Below are positions 26,836 to 36,242 of a stretch of DNA of 64,000 nt, in pieces. Source of the stretch: CAZIKF01 sp964539825 (GTDB lineage Bacteria > Muiribacteriota > UBA6191). The stretch is taken from contig CAZIKF010000023.1 in NCBI GenBank assembly GCA_964539825.1, forward strand, positions 17,705-81,704, in the 5' to 3' direction. The first letter of the stretch is position 1. Each line of letters begins with the position of its first letter. The notes below the pieces were generated by a model that worked only from the letters and a program-made list of their open reading frames with translations, was not told the DNA's origin and ran no database searches. The position numbers and the translations under genes are program-made.

Positions 26836-29800
26836 CGAGACGCTCGTCGGTTCTTATCTCTTCAAGTACCTCACAAAATTCTTCAAATTGAGGGTCCTTT
26901 TCTGAAATTGTCTGGGCCAGGTATCTTCCAGTTACCTTTGATAGCCCAGGGGGCAGGGGAATATCTTCATCTTGCTCCTCTTCAGCAAGATCACGGAGCG
27001 CGAGGAGAGCATTTGGACTTGGAAATGACCTCAGAATAGCTCTCAACACTTCAGAAAAACAAGAGGTGCTCTTAGTCTTTTGGCCGAAATGGTTCCATAC
27101 CAGGCAGTGCTTTAGCCTCGGAAGAAGTGTCTGTTGGGGCAAGCCATCGGACCGCAATTGTCTATGCATTGTCTGGATACTTTGAAGTGCCTCTGATTTC
27201 CACTCACGATCCATAAAAAAGTCCACCAGTTGGTGGGATAGAGTGAATCTCTGCTGCACTTCAAGACTTCCCTGTATCTGCCTAATTGCCTCCAAGATGT
27301 CATCAGCCAAAACTAGCGGTATGTTCCGCGGTGAAGCGCTGAGAATCTGCAGCAATAGTTCGGCTCTGTCCCCCGGGTTATCAAAAGATTTTGAAAGTTC
27401 GGTGATTCTATTGAGCTCTGCGATTCTGTCCTCAAAGGAAAGCTCAACGGAGAGCTCCAGGCTTGCCTGGAGTTGAAGATCCTCCTGGACGATATGCTGG
27501 GCTGCTTTCATAGCCTCTTTAGAAAGTTTTACCTCCATAAAGGTGCGTACAGCTTTAAGCAGGAACCTATCCTTTACTTCAGACTCTTCTTTAAGGTCAA
27601 AGATGCGGGGGAGGATCGCATCGGCTAGTATATTTGTACTTCCGGGCTCCAGGAGGCCTTTACTCATCAGTAGGGTGAGAAGGCGCTCAAGGTTTTCCTC
27701 CGAAGGGGTTGCTGCCAGGAGGATGCCAAGACATCTTTCAGATGCCCTGATAGGACGTATTACCGGAGGGTCAAAAAACTCAGGGACATCGTCAGGTTCT
27801 GGCTTCAGGCATAGACGATTTAGAAATCTACTCCTGTCCGTATTGAATTCAACCAATTCAGGTCCATAGGATTTCTGAAAGGAATGCAGGAGTTTTGAGA
27901 CTCCGGGGCTAAGGAGGTCAGAGCTCAGTTTTCGTCCAAATTCAAGACCATGAAGCGCGTATCCGGCCTTCAAGGAGGCTTCCAGAACCTCTGAGACAAT
28001 GGTCTCGGAAGGATAGGAAGGGGGAAATAGTTTCATTGTTTCAAAAATAAGATCCATCTCACCAAATTTTGCCGCGACTTTTAGAAGTCCGAGAAGTTCA
28101 TCTTGATAGCGATCAAAACTCTCATCAATTCCACGGATCGAATCTAGCGCTAATTGAAACCACTCTCTGAGGATAGGGAGATCTTTTCCATCGCCAGCTT
28201 CCTCCAAGATCTCACGAATAAAGGAGAGTCTATCCAGGGGAGGGTTTACTTTTAGAAGATGGGACTTAAGAGTTTTCAGAATTAGTGCTGTGTGAGCGCT
28301 AGTTTTCTGGTTGTCCGTAAAGAGTTCAGTCAGTAACTCCAGTCTGCTTTCAAGGGGTATGATTTTGACCAGTAAATTCAAAAACCATTTCAGTTCTCCC
28401 AAATTGAGCACAAGCACCGCAAGATCTCTGGTTTGATCTAGACGATTAGATGGAATTGATCCAAGAAGGTTTCCCACCCTGACCTTCTCCTCTCCTGACA
28501 AATTCGATTTGGAAAGAAGAAGAATCCGTATTTGCAATATCTTAAAGAGAGTCTGATTTGAATCCTCAAAATGCCGGTTCAAAAGGGTATGGGCGATCTT
28601 GAAAAGCTTGCTGCTTAGCTCTTGGGATGGCTCTCTTTCCGCCAGCTCCAATATGAGAGCGAGGCGATCCTCCGGTTGTTTTAGAACATCCAGAAATGAG
28701 AGAAACTCACTAATTCTTCCGCCATAGTACAAGGCTTCAAGGGCTAAGCCTAAAGATTGAATGGTCTGTTCTGTATGGTAGCCGCCCCTGCGGATGAGAT
28801 CCAACACCCGCAGAGTGAGATCTTTTTGTGAGTGTTGGGCCAGGACTGCGGCTGTCTTGGAGAGAAGTAAACCTCGATCCAGTGGACTTTTAAAAGACTC
28901 ACAGAGTTTAAGAATCTCACTAAATTCTACCTTTCTGCCAGGAGAGGATTGATGGAGACGGTTTAAGAGCCTCAGCCGCGTCTCTAAAATGCGACGGGGA
29001 TGCTTCATAGCCTGCAGAGCCTTTCTCGATGGAATATCTGAGCCAAGAAAAAAGCCCAGATCAGCAGCGCTTTTAAGAATGCCGTCCCTCAGGGCAATGC
29101 TGGGTAACTCCTGGGCTAGCGCAATGAGATGCTCAAGGCTTGACTCAACTTCTGAATGTGTGGAATCAGTGGTGTTGAGTAGGCTTTTAACCGAAAGAGC
29201 CAGGGTGTCCTTAAGCGCTTGTAGGGTAGACTCAAATAGCTCTTTGAATGCCTTGGATTCCCCGGGTGGTTCCAGATGACTGCTTAAAAACTTCAGCACA
29301 TGGTCCTCTTGAGGCAAATAATTGTAAGGGGTTTTCAAGATTGGGCAGGGAAAGCTAGATGGTCTATGGATTTGATTGGCAAGGTGGCTCAGAGGAGGAA
29401 TCCCTTCACAGCAAATCTCATCATGGCTTCGATGAAAGCTGGAGTCATGGTCGCTAACACAGGCCCTGAAATCGTCCTCCACATAGGAGAGAAGCTGGGC
29501 TATGGTAGAGCCTCCTGAATGCCCCATGACAGCGATCTTTTCAGGTTGTACCATGGAAAGTGAACGAGTGATCTCAAGAACTCTAAGGCATTCATAAATG
29601 CGAATACCCATGAGCGGAAAACCAAGATTCAGTAATTTACGACCAATGTTTGCTTCGTATTGGTTTCGCATAGCTCGGAAGTGAGGTATCGCGACCACAA
29701 CTCCCAGTCGTACAATTTCTTCAACCAGCTCTCGGCGGGCAAAACTATCAGCATTTCCTCCGTGCCCATGTAGAGCTAGTAAGGAAGGAAACCGTTCCCC

Positions 29801-30166
29801 GGGAACATGGTTAGGTATGAGAAGCTTGCAAAGAAAGTCTCCCACCAGCGGGTCCTGAACTACGATAGAACGGACCAGGAATCCACTTTTCTCTTCTTCC
29901 AAAAAGATTTCAGCCGATGCGGTTTTCGCAAGGAAACTCCGCAGAGAGGAGATGCGTAGTGAATTGACAATCAAGTCTTTTGGCGCAGTAAGAGTGGTGC
30001 TCGGCGCGGGAGGTAGCTGGCGGAGTATTTTGGTCAGGTGATCATAGGGTTGCGGAATTGCATGATACCCGGCTTTCAAATTCCAGCTAAGATGTGTAGC
30101 AGCCTCTGCTGGGTAGAGAATCAGGTTCAGGATGATTAGCAGGGGTAAAATCCGCAAGGTGTTCAC
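26801..30166 (-). CDS. Giant secreted protein: degenerate alpha/beta-hydrolase plus helical repeats (paralog 2)
   Basis: 1121 aa, the longest of the four. It starts at GTG 30166, overlapping the previous TGA by 4 nt with a CAGGGA site just upstream. A signal peptide ends near AEAAT. The hydrolase domain has HGHGG, FRAM, LMGIRIYE, GHSGGS (Ser217), SDHDSS, ICCEGIPPL and TPYNY (Tyr281), with the same 64-residue Ser-to-Tyr distance and direct run into the final helix. The long C-terminal part (about 310-1121) is regular helix-turn-helix repeat, with units containing Leu-rich pairs and Arg/Glu turns, HEAT- or TPR-like. Secretion is expected to the periplasm or beyond. It probably lacks classical esterase activity. 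Confidence 0.75.
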   Translation of the reverse strand: MNTLRILPLLIILNLILYPAEAATHLSWNLKAGYHAIPQPYDHLTKILRQLPPAPSTTLTAPKDLIVNSLRISSLRSFLAKTASAEIFLEEEKSGFLVRSIVVQDPLVGDFLCKLLIPNHVPGERFPSLLALHGHGGNADSFARRELVEEIVRLGVVVAIPHFRAMRNQYEANIGRKLLNLGFPLMGIRIYECLRVLEITRSLSMVQPEKIAVMGHSGGSTIAQLLSYVEDDFRACVSDHDSSFHRSHDEICCEGIPPLSHLANQIHRPSSFPCPILKTPYNYLPQEDHVLKFLSSHLEPPGESKAFKELFESTLQALKDTLALSVKSLLNTTDSTHSEVESSLEHLIALAQELPSIALRDGILKSAADLGFFLGSDIPSRKALQAMKHPRRILETRLRLLNRLHQSSPGRKVEFSEILKLCESFKSPLDRGLLLSKTAAVLAQHSQKDLTLRVLDLIRRGGYHTEQTIQSLGLALEALYYGGRISEFLSFLDVLKQPEDRLALILELAEREPSQELSSKLFKIAHTLLNRHFEDSNQTLFKILQIRILLLSKSNLSGEEKVRVGNLLGSIPSNRLDQTRDLAVLVLNLGELKWFLNLLVKIIPLESRLELLTELFTDNQKTSAHTALILKTLKSHLLKVNPPLDRLSFIREILEEAGDGKDLPILREWFQLALDSIRGIDESFDRYQDELLGLLKVAAKFGEMDLIFETMKLFPPSYPSETIVSEVLEASLKAGYALHGLEFGRKLSSDLLSPGVSKLLHSFQKSYGPELVEFNTDRSRFLNRLCLKPEPDDVPEFFDPPVIRPIRASERCLGILLAATPSEENLERLLTLLMSKGLLEPGSTNILADAILPRIFDLKEESEVKDRFLLKAVRTFMEVKLSKEAMKAAQHIVQEDLQLQASLELSVELSFEDRIAELNRITELSKSFDNPGDRAELLLQILSASPRNIPLVLADDILEAIRQIQGSLEVQQRFTLSHQLVDFFMDREWKSEALQSIQTMHRQLRSDGLPQQTLLPRLKHCLVWNHFGQKTKSTSCFSEVLRAILRSFPSPNALLALRDLAEEEQDEDIPLPPGLSKVTGRYLAQTISEKDPQFEEFCEVLEEIRTDERLDALEPLHELCD

Positions 30167-33100
30167 TCCCTGTCCTCCAGTTGGATATCTACGATCATTG
30201 GAGATACCAGGGTCGGGTAGTCTTCTTGAATCTGTTGGATCTCTTCTCTCAAAATAGTCCTAAGCTCGGAATCTTGGGGCTGAATCCCTAGAAGGTTCAG
30301 AAAAATGCTTTGAGCTTTGGGTTCGTTTTCCAGGTCCAACCAAAGAGTTATGATTGGCTCACTGACGGCGATTTGGTGAGCAAGGGGAAGGTTGACAAGA
30401 TTTTGCGAGACAGAAGTCAGACGTGGAACAGCCTCAGATGTGAAACCCAGTCGGACTGCGGTTGCTATCCAATCAAGCCGGGTGGAAACAGTCTCTTCTT
30501 TTGAGCTTTCCAGATTCTCGAAGAGGTTGGAAAAAACGGTGAAATTTGATGAGAATTGCTCTCGGCTAGCATGGTCAAATAGCTTCTGAAGGAGGAATTC
30601 CTGGTGTTCCCAAGAACTTGTGGTTAAGAGGCTTATGGCTTCAGAGTAGGAATTCAGGGAGGTTGAAGGATCTTGAAGCAAGAGTAGGATCTTAGCTTCC
30701 CTGGCGATGTCTTTATCATGGATTTTCTTCAAAATGGTTTGGGCCTTAGAAACTTCACCTACTTCTAGAAACCCCAGGGCAGTAGCCCAGTGAATTGAGT
30801 CGTCAGATTCAATCTCCTTCCATTTCCTAAAAATGGCCTTTTGAAGCCATTGCCTGGATTCCACCAGGTGCAGACGGCCCGCCAGATGATTTAGAATCCA
30901 TAAGTTTTCCAGCGTGTCTCTATCTCCAGCCTCGCTATCCACATATTCGTGCAATGTTGAAATCCAGGCTTGAAAAAGGGGGCGTCCAATTGCCAGGCTG
31001 TCTTCGTCCAAAACTTCAATCCAGTCATCTTGTCCCTGGTAGGATCGGGAATCCTCCAGGACTTGTTTGAACTCTGTGAGTCTCGATGAGAATTCTTGTT
31101 GATGGCCTTCAAACTGGGTATGAAGTGGACTCATATCCTCCAGCACTATCTCCCTCTCCTTTACCGCCATTGAGTTGTAGGTGATCAGAGCGATGTAGTT
31201 CAGAGACTCTTTCAGAGCTTCGCGAACAATTCCAATCCGAAGTTCTGGTTCAACTCGCTGTACAAAATCTACAAGCTCCCCAAAGGTCAGGAAAGTAACA
31301 GATTCCAAAAACTCTGCCCAAACTTCCCTTTGAAAGCCTTCTTGATAAGACTCTCTGAGGTCCTTGATCTTCCCAAGTCCCGTTTTGACCCAGAACGGAA
31401 TCTTCTCGGGCTGAAGAGAGACGGAACCACGAATCATCTCAATGGAGTAGTCTACGGCGGTTTCAGCCTCGGAAATATTCTTGAATTCTTGCTCGAGGTA
31501 CACGTAGAGCTGGTTGCGGAAATTCTTTGATAAATCAGGTTCAATGAAATTTTCAAAGAGAAACCTGGCACGGTCAACGCGATCGGGCAAGCTCTTAGAC
31601 AGCAAAATCACGAGCTCTGTACTCTGGAACTCCTTCAATTTCTGTATGATAAGCAGGGTCTTATGCGGCTCGTCCACTACCTTGGAAGAGAGCTGGTTCA
31701 AGTGGAGAGAACATGGTTTGCTTCGGTTATCAAAACCGGGCAGGTTGAGGATGCATTTTTCAAAGGAAGTTAGCAGATGCGGGTTCTTTTTTATGGCTTG
31801 AATTTCCTTCTCCAGAAGCTCCACAGGCACAGGGTTCAGAGTTTCTTCTCTAAGATTTTTCAGGTGGAAAAAGGCGTAAAATGTTGTTAGCTTTTCTTTG
31901 GCTAGCTTCACAGAGGTGGCCAGTGATCCATTTCGTGCCAGGTGGGTGAGCCCCTCCATGGTATTGGCCTGTAATGGATGTCCAAAGGCTCCCTTCAATT
32001 GATTTAGCCACTCAAGGCAGAGTTTGGCAGAGCTACGGCAAATTCTTGAAATCGCAGGCGCCGTCAAGGCGTATCTATCCTTAGAGTCTGTAAATCCACG
32101 GATAAGTTCATCAAGTTGTTGAAGAGTAGAGGATGAGTCTTTTGAATGGGCTAAGGATTCATGGGTCAAGTTATTGAGAAGGAAGGAAATCTTGGATTCT
32201 GGCAGGGTAAGATTTTCTTTGATTCCATCCAGTAACTCGGGGAGTTTTGTTGTTAGAGTTAGATCTTGGAGTTTTAGTAGGGACTGATCTCTTCGGATGG
32301 GATAAGGGTGAAGTTTGATTTTGTTCAAGAGAAGTTTGAGGATCTTTGAAGGCTGTCTTCCTGGAGTCGGTGAGACTAAGGTCCTGGTCAAGGCCGGGTC
32401 TAGAAGGGGAGTGTGAGGAAAATTTCCGGATTTTGATGGTGGTTGAAGATGTTTTTTGAAAAGTGTGCGGATATCCTCAGCCTCTTGCTGAAAATCATAG
32501 GGAACTTCCAGGGAGGGGCAGGGTGCACTTTGCGGCTTTTGGAGGAGCTGCTTCCAGGTGTGGAGTGCGGGAAGAGATTCACAGCACAAATCATTCCATT
32601 CTCCAAGAAATCCACTTTTGTAGTCAAAAACGAGGGCTTTTATTGTAGAGGAGACTCCATCGGCTTCAAGAAACACCCTGGTGAATAGGTTCGCTATGAG
32701 AGAACCTCCCGAATGAGACAGCATTCCGATTCTCTGCTGATCAACAAGTGGAAGGGAACGTAGAATCTCGAATCCAAGAAAGACTTCGTAAAGACGCACA
32801 CCCATGAGTCGGGAGCCCCTTTTTACAAGTTCTCTGGAGAGCTCTGCCTCGTATATTCGACGCATGGCTCTGAATTGGGGACTGAGAAGGAAGTATCCCT
32901 CGCGGGCCAACTCTACGCTAAGTGATCGTTGTGAAAAATCCATAGTGCTGCCTCCGTGCCCATGGAGACCAAGGATAGCGGGGTGCTTTCTCTTAGGTGA
33001 AGGAGGTAGAAGGAGCCTGGCCTCAAAGGACCCGATAAGATCATCCTTAATGAGAAGCCGCCTCTGTATTACTCCATCGATGAGGCTTTCACTGAGGATT

Positions 33101-33417
33101 TTTACAGTGGGAGGATTGTTGTGATAGTGATCGAGGAAAAATTTGAGCCCGAGTTGAGAGCTTAGCTTCTCACTCAGGATTATTTGATTATCAGGCTCAT
33201 CGAGCTCAAGAGGGGATTCAAGTGAGGAGATGAACTTCTGAATCTTGCCAGGCTCAATTTCCTCCCCAAGTACTTCTAACAGTTTTCGGTAAGGCCGTTT
33301 TTCAGGGACGGGAAATGAAGAGAAATAGTCTGGCTCAAGTTCAAGTCCAAAGCAGGAAGCGGATACCAGGCTAAGAACAAGGGTGAATAATAATGGCTGA
33401 ATTTGGCATCCGTTCAT
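30163..33417 (-). CDS. Giant secreted protein: degenerate alpha/beta-hydrolase plus helical repeats (paralog 1)
   Basis: 1084 aa, overlapping the SUMF1-like gene stop by 4 nt (ATGA). The signal peptide ends near ASCFG. The hydrolase domain shows HGHGG, FRAM, LMGVRLYE, SHSGGS (Ser236), LCCESLPAL and VPYDF (Tyr307); the Ser-to-Tyr distance is 71, a small insertion over its sisters. A conserved Asp follows strand 6 in all four copies (SDYD, LDYQ, SDHD, FDYK) and is the only visible candidate for a relocated acid. No conserved His other than those next to the oxyanion glycine loop and the nucleophile was found. The C-terminal 750 residues are helical repeats. It is the first giant gene after the SUMF1-like gene, so all five are probably one transcript. 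Confidence 0.76.
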   Translation of the reverse strand: MNGCQIQPLLFTLVLSLVSASCFGLELEPDYFSSFPVPEKRPYRKLLEVLGEEIEPGKIQKFISSLESPLELDEPDNQIILSEKLSSQLGLKFFLDHYHNNPPTVKILSESLIDGVIQRRLLIKDDLIGSFEARLLLPPSPKRKHPAILGLHGHGGSTMDFSQRSLSVELAREGYFLLSPQFRAMRRIYEAELSRELVKRGSRLMGVRLYEVFLGFEILRSLPLVDQQRIGMLSHSGGSLIANLFTRVFLEADGVSSTIKALVFDYKSGFLGEWNDLCCESLPALHTWKQLLQKPQSAPCPSLEVPYDFQQEAEDIRTLFKKHLQPPSKSGNFPHTPLLDPALTRTLVSPTPGRQPSKILKLLLNKIKLHPYPIRRDQSLLKLQDLTLTTKLPELLDGIKENLTLPESKISFLLNNLTHESLAHSKDSSSTLQQLDELIRGFTDSKDRYALTAPAISRICRSSAKLCLEWLNQLKGAFGHPLQANTMEGLTHLARNGSLATSVKLAKEKLTTFYAFFHLKNLREETLNPVPVELLEKEIQAIKKNPHLLTSFEKCILNLPGFDNRSKPCSLHLNQLSSKVVDEPHKTLLIIQKLKEFQSTELVILLSKSLPDRVDRARFLFENFIEPDLSKNFRNQLYVYLEQEFKNISEAETAVDYSIEMIRGSVSLQPEKIPFWVKTGLGKIKDLRESYQEGFQREVWAEFLESVTFLTFGELVDFVQRVEPELRIGIVREALKESLNYIALITYNSMAVKEREIVLEDMSPLHTQFEGHQQEFSSRLTEFKQVLEDSRSYQGQDDWIEVLDEDSLAIGRPLFQAWISTLHEYVDSEAGDRDTLENLWILNHLAGRLHLVESRQWLQKAIFRKWKEIESDDSIHWATALGFLEVGEVSKAQTILKKIHDKDIAREAKILLLLQDPSTSLNSYSEAISLLTTSSWEHQEFLLQKLFDHASREQFSSNFTVFSNLFENLESSKEETVSTRLDWIATAVRLGFTSEAVPRLTSVSQNLVNLPLAHQIAVSEPIITLWLDLENEPKAQSIFLNLLGIQPQDSELRTILREEIQQIQEDYPTLVSPMIVDIQLEDRE

Positions 33418-34241
33418 TCAGTTTCGGAGCGCTTATCAGTCTTGGTGTCGATTTGTGATTTTGGCAGCTCAATGATGCGAACTAAGCGAAACCCTATATC
33501 ATCTTCCCTTGTATTGTCATCCTGAACTCCGACACTGGTGACCTGGCAGTTGACGGCAGCCTTTCGCCAACTCCCCCCCCTTTTATTTCGTTCTGGAGGT
33601 TCATCGGACTTTGGATTCAGGATGTAGGGGTCTTCATTATCATCAAGTACCCATTCCCACACATTGCCATGCATATCAAAGAATCCCCAGGCGTTTGGTT
33701 GTTTCTTACCTACTTCCTGGGTATCGTCGGCATTCCCTTCAAACCATCCAAAACGGTCTAGTGCTTCCGGGTCAGCCCCAAAGGAGTAAGGAGTCGAGCT
33801 ACCTGCACGGGCAGCGTATTCCCACTCCATTTCGGTTGGTAGGCGATAGGTTGGTTTGTTCATCTTTTCATTCAGGCGGCCAATAAAGGACTGTGCGTCC
33901 GTGAAACTGACGAAATAGACCGGGAAGTTTGCTCCCTCTCCATACCCGCCATGTTCTTGATACTCTGCTGAATTTTGCCAGGTGTGGCTTCCCATCAATT
34001 TTTCCCATTGATCCTGTGTGATTTCAGTTCTGGAAAGATAGAACGGTTGGTCAACCTCTATGGAGTCTTCCTCAAGCCCCGCATCCTTTTCAACTGGAGT
34101 TGCATACTTGCCGGAAGTTACCAGGATGAAATCAATGCCAAATTGGTCGGTGAAGGTGGGAGGGTGAGCCCTTTCTTCGGCTATAAGAGGACACAGGCAC
34201 AAGTAGATTGAGGAAAGGAAACATAAAAAGACAAAGCGCAT
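33414..34241 (-). CDS. Secreted SUMF1/FGE-fold protein lacking one catalytic Cys
   Basis: 275 aa with a signal peptide (ending near LIAEE) and a good AGAAGGGAAG site before the ATG. It has the formylglycine-generating-enzyme (SUMF1) fold signatures: YLSRTEITQDQW, YRLPTEMEWEYAARAG, GFFDMHGNVWEWV, RGGSW and DDIGFRLVR. True FGE has two active-site cysteines a few residues after RGGS; here the stretch is RGGSWRKAAVNC, so the first is Lys and only the second remains. It is therefore probably not an FGE but one of the many SUMF1-like binding or structural proteins. It heads the operon with the four giant hydrolase-derived proteins. The same SUMF1 plus hydrolase linkage recurs at 36243-38252. Confidence 0.85.
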   Translation of the reverse strand: MRFVFLCFLSSIYLCLCPLIAEERAHPPTFTDQFGIDFILVTSGKYATPVEKDAGLEEDSIEVDQPFYLSRTEITQDQWEKLMGSHTWQNSAEYQEHGGYGEGANFPVYFVSFTDAQSFIGRLNEKMNKPTYRLPTEMEWEYAARAGSSTPYSFGADPEALDRFGWFEGNADDTQEVGKKQPNAWGFFDMHGNVWEWVLDDNEDPYILNPKSDEPPERNKRGGSWRKAAVNCQVTSVGVQDDNTREDDIGFRLVRIIELPKSQIDTKTDKRSETE

Positions 34242-34339
34242 GAAACTTCCCTTCTGTTTACGGATGAAAACAGGCTTATCAGTATGGCGATAGTGCTTTC
34301 AGACTGTCAAGGAAAGCAGAAATTTCAGGTAGTGGTAAG

Positions 34340-36238
34340 ATGGAGTCCAAAGCGATTAGTCATCTAAGATCAAAGATGCGTATTTACCAAAATTGGCGTT
34401 GGGGATATTCCTGTTGTGGCCTACTTCTATTTTTTTCCTGGTTTCAGATCTGGCGGTATGTAACCAGCCCCTCTCCTGATTTTCAATATCCCGAGTTCTT
34501 TTCAAATTTCATAAACTACCTGGTTCTTTCCCAATCGATTGGAAATGACTTTTTTTACATCATCACCCTGGGATTTAACAGCGATTATCCTCTTGGTTTC
34601 TCTCTCTTTCCTTTCTTGATCTCACTCTTTGGAATGGAGAGTGTTTTTCTTGAAGATCCATGGAGGCTGAATTTCTTCTTTTATCTTCCTCTCTGCTTCT
34701 TACCTCTACTTTTTGATTGGAGCAGGAGTCGCGTGATTTTGTTTTTTTTCACTCTTCTCTTCTTTCCGGTAACACAAATAATGCTCAAGGGATTTAACCC
34801 GCAGACTCCGATCATAATCTTCACCTTAGCGGCTATTTGTTGTTACCTGAGATTCCTGGATACAAATCGAAAACTACACCTTGCAGGCTTTGTGTTTTTT
34901 GCGTGGTTTGCGATTATCATCAAGCACCTGGGTGTTTTTTATTTTGGCGTCTTTTTTTTAACCCTGTTCTTTTGGAGGATTCTAAGAAAAGAAAAACCCT
35001 GGCTGGAATGCAAACTAGCCCTTTCTCTAATTGTTCTTTGCGCTCCTTTTTACCCACTTGAGGGGCTGCGATTCTATCTATCCCATGTAGTACAGGCTCA
35101 CAATCCTATCCTGGGAACCTTTGGTTTTTTCACCCTCTCTGCTGTGGTTATGGCTCTGATCTGGGTTGTTTTGATTCTCCTTAGAAAGCACCAGCGGGGT
35201 GCGACACTGCCCCTGTTGACCAACTCTGTGCTGGTACTCCTGGTTTGCTGTTCCCTGACGGTGTTTTGCCTATGGGCTGACACAGACGCCAGCCATTCCC
35301 TGGCACTCTCATTGATGACCTTGATTTCAGGACTCTTCCTCGCTGGTGTTCTGATCATTCGCTTTGATTTATCTTCTACACGCGCTTTGAGCTACCTGTT
35401 ATGCGTGAGTTTTTTCACTGCCTGTACGACTCTGTATCTTTCCATGGTTGGACACACCGCCTACATAGGTTATCTCCCACTCCTGCTCCTATTAGTACTC
35501 ACTATTCACGAAAGCCCCATGGAGTTTCAGCTTTTTAGTCTTCTTCTGGTCTTTGTGGCAATCAGTAATTTCTTTCCCGGGCGAGAAGCCATTTCCCGTA
35601 GTCTTGATGACGAACATTTCTACTTTCGCTTCTTCTACTCTGTCTATCAAAATCCCCTGGGATGGGATCAAAATCCTCTACCCGCCGCTCGTAATGAGTT
35701 TGTGAAAATCCTGGAGTCCTACGAATATGATCAGATCTACTATGAAACTGGATTGCCTATGGCATCAGTTGATCTTGATCTTGACGTGTTTGGGTTTCTC
35801 TATGATCTCAAAACCTATTTTCCCATCCCAAAAACCAATCAGCTAGAGCCGCAAGACTTTGTAGGAGATCATCTTCACGAGTTGAAAAATGGAGACTTTT
35901 CAGTCTTTCATGACTGGGTGGAGAGGGAGCAGGTCCTGGTATTTTTTCGTGAGCACAAGCCTCATCAGGATCCGGGAACTGCTATGGAAAATATCCTTGG
36001 TGAATTCATCCAAGAAGCTTCGGCTGATCCCGGCATTATAGGGGAACGAGATGTATTGAGCCTTTTCTCAATGTATCTGGAGATCTTGCGCGGGAGTGAT
36101 AGAGCCTATCGTTCTCATCTTTTTAAAATTGGAGAGAAATCCTATGAAGTTCTTGTTCATCCCCTACTTAAAAGAAAACAGTTCCCTTCCGAAGGGCCAA
36201 ACTATTTTCTCTACAAGCAGATTCGGGCTCGAAGTTAA
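34340..36238 (+). CDS. GT-C-like membrane protein, divergent paralog without TPR tail
   Basis: 632 aa. The membrane part and several family motifs are kept: DYPLG, IKHLG, FYPLEGLRFY, AHNP, SNFFPG and YQNPLGW. The first-loop PDRDSxHQ box is replaced by SPDFQYPEF (Asp47), so the second Asp and the His/Gln are lost. It ends without any TPR-like unit. This copy sits alone between the two SUMF1-hydrolase operons, divergent from one (98 bp) and convergent with the other (4 bp apart). If the first-loop Asp pair is catalytic in its paralogs, this one may be inactive or have a changed substrate. An in-frame ATG at residue 13 is a possible alternative start; no strong ribosome site is seen at either. 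Confidence 0.8.
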   Translation: MESKAISHLRSKMRIYQNWRWGYSCCGLLLFFSWFQIWRYVTSPSPDFQYPEFFSNFINYLVLSQSIGNDFFYIITLGFNSDYPLGFSLFPFLISLFGMESVFLEDPWRLNFFFYLPLCFLPLLFDWSRSRVILFFFTLLFFPVTQIMLKGFNPQTPIIIFTLAAICCYLRFLDTNRKLHLAGFVFFAWFAIIIKHLGVFYFGVFFLTLFFWRILRKEKPWLECKLALSLIVLCAPFYPLEGLRFYLSHVVQAHNPILGTFGFFTLSAVVMALIWVVLILLRKHQRGATLPLLTNSVLVLLVCCSLTVFCLWADTDASHSLALSLMTLISGLFLAGVLIIRFDLSSTRALSYLLCVSFFTACTTLYLSMVGHTAYIGYLPLLLLLVLTIHESPMEFQLFSLLLVFVAISNFFPGREAISRSLDDEHFYFRFFYSVYQNPLGWDQNPLPAARNEFVKILESYEYDQIYYETGLPMASVDLDLDVFGFLYDLKTYFPIPKTNQLEPQDFVGDHLHELKNGDFSVFHDWVEREQVLVFFREHKPHQDPGTAMENILGEFIQEASADPGIIGERDVLSLFSMYLEILRGSDRAYRSHLFKIGEKSYEVLVHPLLKRKQFPSEGPNYFLYKQIRARS

Positions 36239-36242
36239 AAAA

